Positions 12,071 to 24,534 of a stretch of DNA of 64,000 nucleotides are shown piece by piece (the stretch's first letter is position 1; each line of letters begins with the position of its first letter). The position numbers and the translations under genes are program-made. The DNA comes from Ptychodera flava (Eukaryota > Hemichordata > Enteropneusta > Ptychoderidae), in NCBI RefSeq assembly GCF_041260155.1, contig NC_091930.1:3557907-3621906 (forward strand), in the 5' to 3' direction. The notes under the pieces are model-generated. The model worked only from the letters and a program-made list of their open reading frames with translations. It did not search any database and was not told the DNA's origin.

Positions 12071-12812
12071 ATAGGTGGCTGCTGCAATGTCCCTCCCCAG
12101 GAGTAGGGGCAGGGGTACGGGTGCCTTGGTCTCATCTTAGATTTTTTTTTTGCTTTCAGATTTTTACTACCAAACTTTGGTGACTTGGTCTCATCATCGC
12201 AGTGGTTTTGAAAAGTTTCTTTTTATCTTCCACTGTTTTCATGTATCTGTCCTTTGACGGATTTTGCAAACTTTTATCACTATGTAGCCGCGGTTATTAA
12301 CTGATGCGTTTGATTGCCTAATAGCGCCAAAGCAAGCAAGGGTAAGTTACTAATCTGTGGACGCTATCACCAGATTGTCAACGGATTAACTTTGACAAAG
12401 TCAACAAAGAACGCACCAGCAACGGTACAACCACAGTCCCTCCACACACGTGGCATAAAAGAAGACCCTTGCTTGTGCATTCGTTGTTGAATCTGTGAAA
12501 GTTAATCCAGAGATAATCTGGCGACAGCGTCCATATGCCTTTGCCTGCTTTGGCGCATTAGGCAATCAAACACATCAGATAATAGACGCAACACAGTGAC
12601 AAAACGTCGCGTAAGACTGTCAAGGGACAAATGAATGGCACAGTGAAGGACCAGAGACCAAAGGTTGGTTGTGTGAATCTTTATTAGCAATGCTTATCAT
12701 AGTCAAACATATTGAAAACAAAATAAACAATAGCAAGAAGAAACCTGTGAAGAGACCAAGACATCCCTACCCCTGCCCCTAACCCTGGGGACAGACATTT
12801 CCTCTGCCTCAA
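12071..12812. mobile_element. 742-bp foldback (long-inverted-repeat) transposon, unit A
   Basis: The two halves are imperfect inverted complements along nearly their whole length. The left arm 'ctgatgcgtttgattgccta' pairs with the right arm 'taggcaatcaaacacatcag', and 'gtaggggcaggggtac' pairs with 'taccccctgcccctaac'-like sequence near the right end. The 9-bp GGCCATAGC flanks both ends (12062-12070 and 12813-12821) as a direct repeat. Long inverted repeats and a 9-bp duplication suit a Mutator-like foldback element, but there is no transposase here. About seven bases near 12533 are lost relative to the hairpin partner arm. Confidence 0.75.
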
Positions 12813-12821
12813 GGCCATAGC

Positions 12822-13281
12822 GCTAGAATATTTTATCTACAGAAAGACTATGAGGTGGACGCTGTTAGGGATCCCCATCTGATTGACCTTTGTTTCGTTG
12901 GAAAATAAGTATACTTGTATTCCAGCGTTAACTATTCAACAGTCTATGCACACGAATATGAATGTATTTGTCTCGCCGATCTACATCTATTTGGCTCTTA
13001 TCTAGGCAGGCCATTGACCCTGGTATCTTCCCACGTACTACGAGTATGTTTATCCAATCTTTTAGCTAAAGCTCTTTCATGATCGTAAATAAACAAATGT
13101 TGACACACAACGCAAGGCAGTTAACCTTGATTCACAAAAACGGTTGGGAAGTACCCGGTAAAATACACTTTAATAGATAGGACAAATATACAAACTGATT
13201 GTAGCTGCATCTGTCTTAATTACAATGCGTGTGGGGATTGCTCAGAGGGAGTTTTTCACTTTGAATTTATAAATTGACGTT
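12822..13281. other. Non-genic spacer to the unit boundary (unit A)
   Basis: No gene, repeat ends or RNA seen. The same sequence recurs at 27218-27672. Confidence 0.6.
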
Positions 13282-16212
13282 GTGCAAAGACAACAATGCT
13301 CTGATACAAATTGGTTCAGTGGTATACAAATAGCTTGTCGTTACCTTGAGCTTCTGCTGGTAACTGCAAAAGAACATTCATTATTGAAAGAACATTCAAT
13401 TTTTCCTCTCTACCGTATCTTTATCTGAGTACAACTCGTGACAGCCATATCCTTCGACATTACAAAGTAGGATAAGTTGCTAAAGTTAAGAAAGCAAAAT
13501 TCTGTCTTTTTTATAGCATACGCACACACCTCTGTATGTAAACGTCTTGTTTCCTATTTGTACTGCTATTGTCTGTTGAATCTGCCTATGCCCGGTATAT
13601 TCAGGAGCTTGATCGGGTATCTACTGTCTATGAAGCATTTCCTTAACACAGAGAAATGCATCAACAAATAAAGTCATGGAAATAATAGAAACTTTCGCAT
13701 TTGGTGAGTAACAATTTGCATCAAACCGGCAGAGTATCAGTATAGAACTGCATGATTTGAAGATCAGGCATTAAAGTAGTTGTGCACTTTAATGAGAAAG
13801 TTTTCAGAGTACCCGTTCACGGTTCACGGGTACATGAGTCCTCCTACCAGCTTACTGTTCAAAGTAAAAAAAACAAACTGTATGTTTGCCAGATATTCAC
13901 AAGAATGGATTATTTAGAGATGTCGAAGACAAAGCCTAGAATTATTTGCGTTCACCAATTTATTTAAACCCCTGTGCCTTACATCGGAAATAAATTCAAA
14001 CAAGCTGAAGTCTGTTGTTCATGAATGGAGTAACAGCTTATGGGTAGTATAACTGTGAGACATGAAGTATCTCAACATCCGTTTGGAGAATAGTATTGAG
14101 AAATCGATGCAGGATGATTGCAAAAGCATAGTCGCCATGGGTAACACCAGTCGTTTCATTTCCTACAAAGAGAATAAAATGGGATAAATTTCTTTACTTT
14201 GTGAATATATAAAGAACTCATTCGGAGTCGGTCTTGTAACTGTACCACTATTTCAAACTGACTTAAAAGAAACAAACATGTCGATGTAAATTCGAATACG
14301 TGCAATTATACCTTCCAGAAAACATTGGTTTTTACTCCATCAGGATGACACATTCCTATTTCCAGTTTTATCAATGGCCAGTAAATAAATATATAATGAA
14401 GTTTGGAAGTTTTATGAACATCCGCCTAACTAATGATATATTATTATTTTAACATGAAGACACCTTTGCACGTGGATGTCATACACGGGTCAGTGGTGGT
14501 TTTCGTGTCGGAACGCCACCTACATTGCATAAGTAATTTGAACACGTGACTGCCTACCCTGAAAGCTTCGGTAAGGTACCCATGTTTGATCCAGTAGCTT
14601 GTGCAATAGAACAAATCTAAACAAAGTCTGTGGAAATACTCGAGCCTTGCCAGCGTTCGATTTCAAACTCAATCAAGCAGCTGAGAGCATAGAACAAGCG
14701 GCTCTGCGACATCTATGAATGCACAATGGATTTAATAGCCATACCAGTTAGTTTATCTCCAAGGATTATAAATGTCCTCAGTCGTCAAATATGCCGAATA
14801 AGGGAAAACGTGAAGTGACTTCTCTGTAATCTGTATAGCGTCGTAACTCGTTCGCGATTGTTGCTGTACGAGTTTCTGTCATGGGAAATTGTTGGTATTG
14901 TTACTCAGTCGCTTCATTAATAAAATGTCTGTCAATATTAGAAACAGCTGACAGATCGGCCGCAGCTGTGCCCTCTACAACTCCAGCTTGTATAAGATTT
15001 GGATTTTAAGTATCTTCGATAACGAATCGATTATCCAACTTAATAAAAGTATGGCTGTAGTTTCAGTCATATCGCTGCTGCATGCAGGTGTGGGATTTCC
15101 ACCTACGCGTAGGCATCACGCCATGTACGAACTAAACCAGTGAATCCCATGACTGTGCCTGGAACAGTCTAAACCTTTATTTGGTCGATGTCATTACGGT
15201 TTTCATTAAGAATATATGGTATAATTAAACAGGGATTGTCCTGGCGTCAGTGTACTTATATGAGGGCAAGTACAAGTTGCTGTTGAATAATTCTGTCAGT
15301 TTATGGTGAATGTAATGGGAACCAACAGGAAATATTTAATCTCGATATTTTAATTTTATCGCCTGAATGGACAATGTATGCCATAAGACAGTCTTCTAAT
15401 CAGTCTGTTCTTAGATATTTTGACTTTTGTACTGAAAAAAGACAATTTTCTCATCGCACGACTCAAAAAAGCTGACAGTTATGTGCATTGTCATACATTA
15501 ACGTGTGCAAAGATTGATTCTGACGTCGGTCGCCCAGAGAAATCAAAGCAGATTTTTTATACAAACGAACAAAAACATCATTATATCTCAAATCATCAAC
15601 TATTTAAAATAATCTTGTTCCATATACACACTAAACATTATTTCACTCGACAAGCGCTGATTTTCCGTGTATGCATTCCGTGTCCACATCCACTTTCGTA
15701 ATATTCCACAAAATTGTTTACGACAATAACAGAAATATTTCTGTACAAGTAAATACGCTAATTTAATCGATGTTTGTTTCCCTATAAGTATGTAACCTGA
15801 AAGGACAAAACGGCCATTGGAAAATTTGCCATGTGGTACTTGCGTTTCGCAGAAAAACATCAACATGAGCTTTCACGATAAAACACGACAAATTGTTTCG
15901 ATAAGAGTAAGTCAGAATCATGTTTTAATATAAAACATTATTTGATATTATGCCAGTTCAGATATCATTAATTACTGTGTCCATGGTGAATCCAGTGATT
16001 TGCATAAGTCTACCGATATGAACAATCTTCCAATAACGTTCCATGGTTTGTGAACGAGCAATGAAGTGTCACATATTAAAGCGTGCTTTACTACTAAATA
16101 CGCCCGTACTGAAACGACAAAGGCATGACACATTTTTACGCTGAGTGGTGCATACATTCACGGTTTTTGTACTGTTCCGTTTAGCCGCGCTTTGTCGGCT
16201 ATACGTGTGAAA

Positions 16213-17298
16213 ATGAAGAAAGAAGTTCTTGTTTTCGTTGCTGCAGTCTTTATCGTACTCGTATACAGAGTGATATTTGGAATGCAGAAAGTTTCCGTGA
16301 CTCAAGCGAAGACTGTTGAAACGGTTCAAGACCAACTTGTCAAAAGTGGTAGGGTTTACACAACCAATGTCGAAGAAAATCTTCAACAAAGAGTTGCAGG
16401 GGTTGAGAAAGTCATTTCAGGCTCCGAGGCAAACACACAAGGTGAGAAGTCCCCAACTACTCGCCAGAGACTCCGACTTGACGAGCATCGGTCTGAAAAC
16501 GCATTCAAGCAACGACAGATAACAGAACCTCAACTAAAGATTGGCGACCAAACAGTCAGCACCGAGACAAAGGTCATTTCGAGGATACTCTCCCTTTCTA
16601 AGAATATCGCCGAAACGTATGGTTTCGTCACGCTGCAGTTCTTCAATCGTGGCTACCTCAATATCACTAAAAGTTGGGTGTGCAACGTAAAATGCATGGG
16701 GGTGTTACCGAAGATTCTGTTCATAGCTACCGATAAAGCTGCGCTAGATGGTCTCTCTAGATTGAACCCCGAAGTACAAGTACTCCTCTTGCCGTTTGAA
16801 ACACTTTTCAAGTTTAGCATACGCTTTGTGGCGTACTACCGCTTTATATTGCTACGGACATGGGTGATACTGTTACTACTGCAGAGCGACATTCCAGTCA
16901 CTCTAATTGAATCCGATGCTGTATGGTTCGACGACGCACTGCCTATCATCAACAGCTACGCCAGCTATGATATAGTGTCGGCGCCCAACGGTGCCACAGA
17001 GAGGGGCATTTCGGGAGGATTCATATACCTCAGCAACACAGAGACAACTAAAACGCTCTGGTTGGACGTGTTTCGCCAGTTCGAAGACCGCGTGAACGCG
17101 TTGAACGACGAATCCCGGAAGATGGGTTACATTGTCTCCGAAATGAAGATCTTATCGAAAGAACTGACGAATACTGATATAAGAGTCAAAACTCTACCAA
17201 TTGAAAATTTTGTGTCCGTTTGTGGTATAAAAACCCCAATTGCGGGATATTACCAATCCTGTTGTTATCCAAGTGAATTACATTATTGGCGTCGATGA
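16213..17298 (+). pseudogene. Glycosyltransferase (PF03407-like), copy B, altered C-terminus
   Basis: Intact from the ATG at 16213 through the membrane anchor (about residues 5-23), stem and most of the catalytic domain, including the NIT sequon, ESDAVWFDD and the RGISGGFIYL segment. Near 17217 and 17230 it has one G and one A fewer than copy A in short homopolymers. The frame therefore shifts after ..IENFVSV and ends 28 residues later at 17298. The original end, GHWFLTDDGQC..KCQ, is still present as DNA up to 17389 but out of frame. About 50 native residues are lost. Both lesions are homopolymer length changes, so sequencing error is a real alternative. Catalytic activity is doubtful; substrate unknown. 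Confidence 0.75.
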
Positions 17299-17389
17299 GA
17301 AAATTAAGCAAGCAAAGCGTTGGGGACATTGGTTTCTTACGGACGATGGTCAGTGCGAAGAAAATAATGCTATCATGAAATGCCAGTAA

Positions 17390-18092
17390 TTAAACTAGAA
17401 TGTTCGCATTTGACGTTTCCGCATATTCTCCTTAAGTAGCCGGGTGGTTTAATGGCCGACGTTATTGGCTGGAGAATGGGGACCGAAGGGTACTACCTAC
17501 TGAAATCTTGTCAGAAAGACACTAAATTATCATAAAAAGCAGAGGTGTTGCATGTTTTAAAACCCGTTCTCTGTGTTAACTAGTTTGAAATATCGTAAGC
17601 ATGTTGTTGCAGTGTCACAGTTATTGTAGTCTGTGTAATGTATATTCGCAACACTCCTGCAGTCTGTCTGGTTGTGTCTGAAGACTAAAATTGTGCACGA
17701 AACTTTTTGCCAACTTATGCCCCCTCCCCATTCAAGGTATTGAAAGTAGTGATTTTCAAGTAAGTGAATTGTGGAGTTGAGGGAAGGACTTTTTTACCGT
17801 CAATAATGAAAAGATTGTGGTATCAAGGATTATGCTGATGCCTATTTTAGTAAATTAGAGTGACACTGTAGAAGGTGAAATTATCAAATAATCGCAAGTA
17901 TATAATTACTTCATTTAAGGAACATAATCAATAAAATAGCTAAAGTGTTGGGGTCAAAATCACTATATTAATTCACGTTTCAAATTCATCTTGCATGAAG
18001 ATTCCAATAGCATGCACTGTCTCTTTATTGAAAATGTATCAAATGCAGAATAGTAAACTCCTCCTTCTCACAATAATTATTAGGCATTAATT

Positions 18093-18095
<3 letters not shown>
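17390..18095. other. 3' flank of glycosyltransferase B
   Basis: Near-identical to 4130-4836. It contains AATAAA at 17930-17935 and no coding region. Confidence 0.6.

Positions 18096-18158
<63 letters not shown>
18096..18158. repeat. (GA)n microsatellite, unit B
   Basis: An AG run of about 63 bp, expanded relative to the unit A counterpart. Confidence 0.95.
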
Positions 18159-18159
<1 letters not shown>

Positions 18160-18179
18160 GGACAGACAGACAGACCTAC

Positions 18180-20070
18180 AAAAACATTCACCTGACGAGC
18201 ATATGACAACGGCTACACAGAGTCCATATGCTAATTTGGCGCACATGTTCCCGTCATCATCGAAAATCCTTAATTGGTATCTTTTCTCCACGACTATATG
18301 AACATAATATACTTGCCGTAATTAAAACAAGTGGTTATTAATAAAAATCTGAAACTGTTACAGCGGAACTTTTGAAGCACCTGCTGATGCGTCTTTTGGA
18401 CCATGAAAAATTCTAACTACACATCACATGGAACACTGAGCAGGTATGCGTCTGATGTACGTCAGCTTGTTTTCTCTAGTGCAGATTGTGATATTTTTAA
18501 CGCGCAAGCATGAGTGACAGAGTGAGTTTAGGGAAGGCCACTGAAGTACTGCAACGTTTATTTCGTCGATGACGTGTAGGTATTTATGAAGTAACATAGA
18601 TAGCAAGATATGAGTACGGGCCATCCTGGTACGTTATGAGTCATTCGTGCATACACAAAAAGTGCAAAGAAGTTATTACTTTGCATCAGTATGGTCTCGC
18701 GGTTTGGTTGAACACAATTATACCATATGTATCGTACACTTCGCATCTAGATACCTAAATTGTATAGCTTTATTAGACGATTGTCCGGTTCTATCGCCAT
18801 TAGAAAGACTCTTGGAATTAAGCTCCGGACTGATATCGCACACTGTCGTTTTATACAGCTACTGACGTGGACGGTATTCATTTTAATGCAGAGCGATATC
18901 AGTATAAAAATAACAATACAGCGAGACAAAAATACCTTGTTGCATTTATTTTCACCACAAATTACTGAGATTATGTCAACGAAATACAGGACGTGAGACA
19001 GTGCCAAATTTCCCAAGTAAAAAGCATGCATCTTCATCTTGATCCTTGAAAAACTATTAAAATCCAAGAAACGTGTTTCATCTTGCTTCCTGATCTATAA
19101 TCTGACTTTGGTTTCTTCTTCGATGACTTTTTTCGCCGCTACAAAAACGAGAAAATGAGATAATGTAATAAGTTTACTGACAAAGACTTGGCAATAAATG
19201 TTTGAAATAATGCCGGCATTTTTACCTGGACATTCATAAAATGGTACCAAAGTTTCCAAGAGATCTCAGATTATTGGCATTGCGAAAAATGTAGTGTTGC
19301 TTTCAGCGGATATTTTATGAAGCCGGAACTCGGAGACTTGGGTGTGCATCGCAAAGAAGATAAGTCTTGAAGTATGACACAAAATTAAATGCGTGGTACC
19401 CCAAGCCTCCTTGCAATGGTAGTATCAAGCAATAGAGCAATTGGTATGTGACCAGAGAGTGGTTCCATTGCAAAGTAGTCGGTATGGTGCACATGACCAG
19501 TATTTTATTGAAGCAATCGAAGTTACCTTCACTACAGTCATGCATGGTTATCATAGTTTTACACTAAACCATAGTCTCTTTTGATGTTTTACTTCTGGTA
19601 CTTCGTCGCATATGTTGAGAAGTTCTGATACGTCACTGCACAAACGTTTTAGTAAGTTTTTTAATACAGGACATATTTCATTTCTTCCGCTTTAACGTGA
19701 GACAAAAACTTTAGAACCACGTTCTTGATAGTCAAAGTTTGACCTTTCTCGTTAATGCGAACTCTTAAAATAGTGTTGCCGTACAGATACGTTTGTTTCA
19801 CTGTTTATACAAGCATTTTGGCTTTTTGACAAGTCAAAGTATGTGATCAACGCGAGGACAAGATAGTAAGTAAAAGTTTTCCTTAACAAGAATTTAAATG
19901 AATGTGATATAAAGGTATCTATCCTTGTAATACCATGTCAGTTGTTTCCGGGCGTTTGGCTACGCAGCTACCACAACCATTCAACTTAAAAAGTAGGTTG
20001 GAAATAATATTGTAATTGTGACTTTACCTTGGTAATATTGACCCAGCTGATTTACACACCTTTAAAGAGA

Positions 20071-20073
<3 letters not shown>
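18180..20073. other. Non-genic spacer between the convergent genes (unit B)
   Basis: Collinear with 4900-6750. Relative to A it lacks about 15 bp near 18687 and has about 50 extra bp at 19091-19140. No exon recognised. Confidence 0.55.

Positions 20074-20148
<75 letters not shown>
20074..20148. repeat. (TA)n microsatellite, unit B
   Basis: About 75 bp of pure TA where unit A has CA followed by TA. Confidence 0.95.
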
Positions 20149-20149
<1 letters not shown>

Positions 20150-20442
20150 CGATGGTGTAAGGAATTCCTGCGTGATATATAGAGACGTTGACGGTTTTGT
20201 CAAATAACGCAATTGTCGTGCATTATTGAGTTGCCGCTATTATTTATCCTGTAAGATTGTCTTTAACTATTTTACTTCCTTAACGAGGTTACAAATAGAG
20301 AGACGACAGATGGTACAAAAATAACATTCTCAATATTTGATGCTGACTAAGAGTGGACTTCCCCTTCTGAAACAAATGAATCGTTCCTGTGTGCGATGTA
20401 AAATGGGCACGACATCTTAAAGCACACGTTATGCTTTACATT

Positions 20443-20781
20443 AAGGTACGCTGCGACTCGAAAGTGACAGACTTAAACTTTTTCTCAAACTTTCCTCAAG
20501 GGATATTCTAACAATTTTCTTTCAAAATCAAGAATAAAAATCAGTGAGCACCGTGCAAATTCTGGTACTACAGAAACAAATTACCTAAGCTTTACTGATA
20601 TTTGAAATCCAAAATGGCCGCCGTCCCTGTGCTAACTCTATAGTGAAAAGTAAACATTTCTATTTTCAAAAACTATACGATTTCTTACACCAAGAGTTTT
20701 AAAATGAACCCCCACAAGTGGTATATCAGAGGAGAATCTGAAACGTTTGAGAGTCCTAATATTAGTCCCCGAGGCACATTC
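20443..20781 (+). mobile_element. MITE-like dispersed repeat, copy 1 (unit B)
   Basis: Counterpart of 7141-7446. It is slightly longer because it keeps an internal block ('gtgcaaattctggtactaca') that the unit A copy has lost. That block also resembles the interior of the 10836 family member. Confidence 0.6.
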
Positions 20782-20918
20782 AAAAAAAACCGTATAATTT
20801 AATCGACCAATTTGACACACGCAGAAAGACGATGTTTCAACATTTGTGTTCGACAGGTTCAAAACTATCTATTTCCCCATTTCCCTTTACTATGATCAAA
20901 ACAGTATGTTTTACTTAC

Positions 20919-23523
20919 ACATGTACCAAAGATCCAGATACTTGTCCGTACCGGGGCACGGGTCAGTGCCGAACTCAGCGGCATCGATCAAGATGTCACA
21001 GGTTTGCTTGCCCTCACACTTATCCCTCAAATGATCTGACGCGTAGAAACTGCAGTCGGTGTCGGCGACTGAAGTTCCGCTGGAGACACACGTCACGATG
21101 TCTGTTCGACCGAACGTCCCGCCCTGTGTGAGGTCGATAGCTTTCCCAGCGCCACAATCAAGATGGAGAGTCTCTCCCTGACAGGGTATGGCACAAAACT
21201 CAAAAAGTCCAAACTGTTCTGGAATACCTGCAAGTAACATGTTATTTATGATATATTTGCCGCAATATTTCGGAAAAAAATGGCTGTTGTTCAAAAAAGA
21301 AGAATGGTCACAAATACTGAACCGATCTTCGATGTATTTGCTGCATCAATCCGCCCTAAATAATGTTGAGAAAGTCACTCTGTTTATAAATAGTTTTTTC
21401 ATGGATGAAGTTGAACAGGTTCGGATAGAACACGATTACCGACTGGCATATCTTGACATTAACGGTTGAATATGATACAGACACAATTATGTTCAATAGA
21501 CAGGAACAAGTTGATTTGAAGTTTTTAAATTCGATGGTTCTTATGCAGGAAGGGGTGGCGATTGTGTTAATGGTGTATGTTGTCTCCAGTGCTGTGGTGC
21601 CAATAACTGCTGCTAATGATGGAAACGATGACGACGACGATGATGATGATGATGATGATGATTGTTGTGTTGACGGTGGTGACGTTGAGACTATCTGGCC
21701 GACCTTTTTGATGTGGTATGTAAGGATTGCAGGTGCGGCGTCCGTATGGTAGCTTTGGCATTGACGATGGCGAGCAGAGAGAGGGACAGTTTTCCGGTAT
21801 TGAGAATCACGAATGGCGGTCGTGAAAGATGAGTGTAAGGGGTTAATTTTTAATACAACAGTACACCAGAGACAATAGTGCCAGCATACAGCATGTGTAG
21901 ACAAACTTCTCCATGTGTAAAAGTTAGCATTTATAGTTATGAAGGGATATCATTTCTCAAAAGCAGGTTGTTTTGTTCGAATGCGTTGAAATAATACATT
22001 AGCAGACACAATATCTGCCTGGCGTCTGCGATGTTTTGAAATGCGTTCGTTAACAAACCAGAGATCATATAATTTATGTGATGAACATCCCAACGTTGCA
22101 TCGTGTAACTTGGTATTAATATCCAGTCTGGTATTGTGAGTTGTACGATGTGTCATTAGAATATTACGATGTGTCATTAGAATATAGTTAAAATGTAGTA
22201 TAAACCTGTTCACATTTTATGATACACTTAGCTCATTATTTAAATTAATGACTTGCAGTGGAAGTACGGTAACTCAGAACGTAAAATAGTAAAATAATTT
22301 TTCTTACATATTGTCATAATGCTTAAAAAATCATTTACAATTGCTCAATAAGTAAACAGATATGCAGATGGTATTTCCTAACCTGTTCGATTCTCAAATT
22401 GAACATGAAGTCCAAAGCTACTCACATCTGTAATCGAATTTAAGATACTTGTAGGTTCCCGGACAAGGGTCGCCGAACACTGAGTTGAAGGCGGATGCGT
22501 AACAGGTCCGTTTTCCCTGACACTGTTCCTGCAGTATAAAACGTGTGTGATCAGCTCTGCAGTCGGTGTCATACATCTGTGCGTGGAAGCAAGTCGTCTT
22601 GTCCTTACGACCGTACGTGCCGGTTGAAATCGAAATTATCTCACCCGCCGGACATTCCAAGTAAGCCTCGCCATTTTCGCAGACCACCTTTTCTATCATG
22701 TCATAGGCAGAAGCTGTAGTGAAAAATAAAACGGTGAACAAAATACAGAATATATAATTATTGTAAATGAATTGCGAATGTCCAGGCGAATAAACATGAT
22801 AACAACACTGCTGAGAACGTTGAATGGTATACTGTTGTCAAAATTTCCGCGATAATGTCCCTAAACTTAAGGTAGAATGTGCCTCGAGAACAGATATTGG
22901 ACTCTCAAATATGCCCAGTACTTTTCTGGTCTTCCACTTTGAGAACTCATTAGAACTTATAGAGTAAGAAAAGCTTTTACCGTAATATATTGTTTGAAAA
23001 ATCCAAACATTTTGGTTAACACAGCCATGGTGGTTATTTCGATATTCAAATTTCAGTAAATGTTCGATATATTGTATCTCTAGTATCAAACACATTGCAA
23101 GATGACACGTGATTTTCATTCTTGACTTGAATGACAAAATGGTTGAAAGTTACATAACGAATGTTGAGCAAACATTTAGGTCTTTCGCTTTTGATGCTAA
23201 TACTAACACAACCTTTTGCATACCTCGACATATCTCAAAATAACGTTAAACCATCTATTTTTTACATCCATGGTTAAACTTAGACAAAAACTAGACATTC
23301 TTGCTCCTAATAAACTGTAATATACAGAATTGAATATAATATTGAGTGCAATGTGCAATTTGTCTTATCTAATATGGTGTGACAATCACCCAGATTTGAA
23401 GTGTTTTTCAAAACATTTTTTGACTTATTTTTAACTGCACAAGGAAATGTTACGCCATATCTTACCATAGTTGCTCAAGTGCAGTGCACAAAGTAGAAAT
23501 AGCACAAATCGTGTACTCCCCAT
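20919..23523 (-). CDS. Secreted rhamnose-binding lectin with two SUEL domains, copy B (3' end not found)
   Basis: Same structure as copy A: exon 1 23523-23466 (signal peptide, identical), exon 2 22713-22426 (288 nt) and exon 3 21227-20919 (309 nt), all phase 1. Domain 2 is identical in protein to copy A, with two silent changes. Domain 1 has three amino-acid changes packed between two conserved cysteines: the copy A string CSHAQTDDTDC reads CFHAQMYDTDC here. YGR, DPCPGT and KYL are all kept, so both copies should fold and bind sugar. The last exon is not recognised. All three exons are open, so this looks like a functional second gene. Confidence 0.88.
21626..21662. repeat. (GAT)n/(GAC)n microsatellite in lectin intron, unit B
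   Basis: Expanded counterpart of 8294-8320, with several GAC units at its left end. Confidence 0.9.
22867..23225 (-). mobile_element. MITE-like dispersed repeat, reverse copy (unit B)
   Basis: Counterpart of 9501-9826 in the same intron. It is about 33 bp longer because it retains 'cactttgagaactcattaga' and neighbouring bases that are missing in unit A. Confidence 0.6.
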
Positions 23524-23543
23524 TTCAACGATGCAGTCTGAAT

Positions 23544-23960
23544 TCTGTTGAGAAAAAAAGAAACAAAAAAAACCGGAAAACATTGGCGCAATTTTCATGA
23601 TGTTAGCGAATCTTAATATTTCATTTGGTGTTTATAATAAGAGTTCGTCGCCAAAGATATGTAGTCAGCAACAATCTTTGTCACAATATAAAGAAATCTT
23701 AATAATATTACCCTCAGAAACCTGGAAACAAAATTCAAAAGTAATTAGGGAAATATATCCTTATATATATTTTATCTTACAAATACCAATGATTAAATGT
23801 TGTCACTTTAAGCTGATAAGCTATTAGCCTTACTTACCTTCTGTAAAATGTGATCTGTTCGAACAAGGGACTCGCAGCCACGGATAGCAGTTTACTTACT
23901 GATGTGTCGTTGACAAAGACAGCATGTAACTTGTGGAATTGATTGCAGAGAACCTTTTAT
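23544..23960 (-). promoter_or_regulatory. Lectin B promoter and 5' UTR intron
   Basis: The TATA-like CATAAAAGG on the minus strand (about 23960-23952) has one A fewer than in copy A. The UTR exon ends at 23838 with donor GTAAGT, and the ATG exon begins at 23544 after a pyrimidine tract and CAACAG. Confidence 0.6.
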
Positions 23961-24236
23961 GTTTCAGAGCCATGGTAAAAATAAAATTCTTTACTTATCC
24001 GTGTAGTTCTGAAAAAAAAGAACTTTCATTAATGTAGAATAAGCAACGGCAGACCAGCAACTATTCTCAGACAACCTCGATGGGTTATTGATTGCAAACT
24101 TCTGCCACGTGGCAAAATGAGCATGAACACTTTGACTTTAAAGCATATATCAGCGCCATTCAACGCAGATCAGATCAATGTTTTAGGAAGCGTTATTTCA
24201 ACAAACACACTGATATTATCTCATCATACATACTTC

Positions 24237-24534
24237 GGGTAGTATGCGCCTCGAAAGTAAAAGACCTAAACTTTTGCACAACTTTCCTGAATGAAACTGT
24301 CAACCGTTCTCTTACAAAATCAACAATAAAAATCGGGGATCAACGTGCAAAGTTTGGAACTAGCTAAGCAAATTACGCAACATTTTGCAAAATTTGAAAT
24401 TCAAAATAGCCGCCATTCCTGTGTTAACTCTATTAGGGAAAATAAAAGTTTTGATTTGTGAAAAACTATGCGGGTGAAAGTTTTTCTTTTTCTCCAAGAG
24501 CTTTAAAATGATCCTCCTAGGCGCGTTCTGCCTT
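24237..24534 (+). mobile_element. MITE-like dispersed repeat, copy 2 (unit B)
   Basis: Counterpart of 10836-11132 with the same inverted ends and a slightly longer pyrimidine tract near 24484. Confidence 0.65.

Larger units (their letters stand above)
1..13281. repeat. Segmental tandem duplication, unit A (left edge cut by window)
   Basis: The first bases of the window recur at 13282 and again at 27673, and the sequence between is collinear with unit B at roughly 98-99% identity by eye. The unit holds one glycosyltransferase gene (plus) and one two-domain lectin gene (minus), convergently arranged. Differences from unit B are mainly single bases, microsatellite lengths and small indels: about 15 bp near 5400 is absent from B, and about 50 bp near 19090 is absent from A. 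The true unit boundary is not visible. The third copy ends at a point matching position 447 here. Confidence 0.95.
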
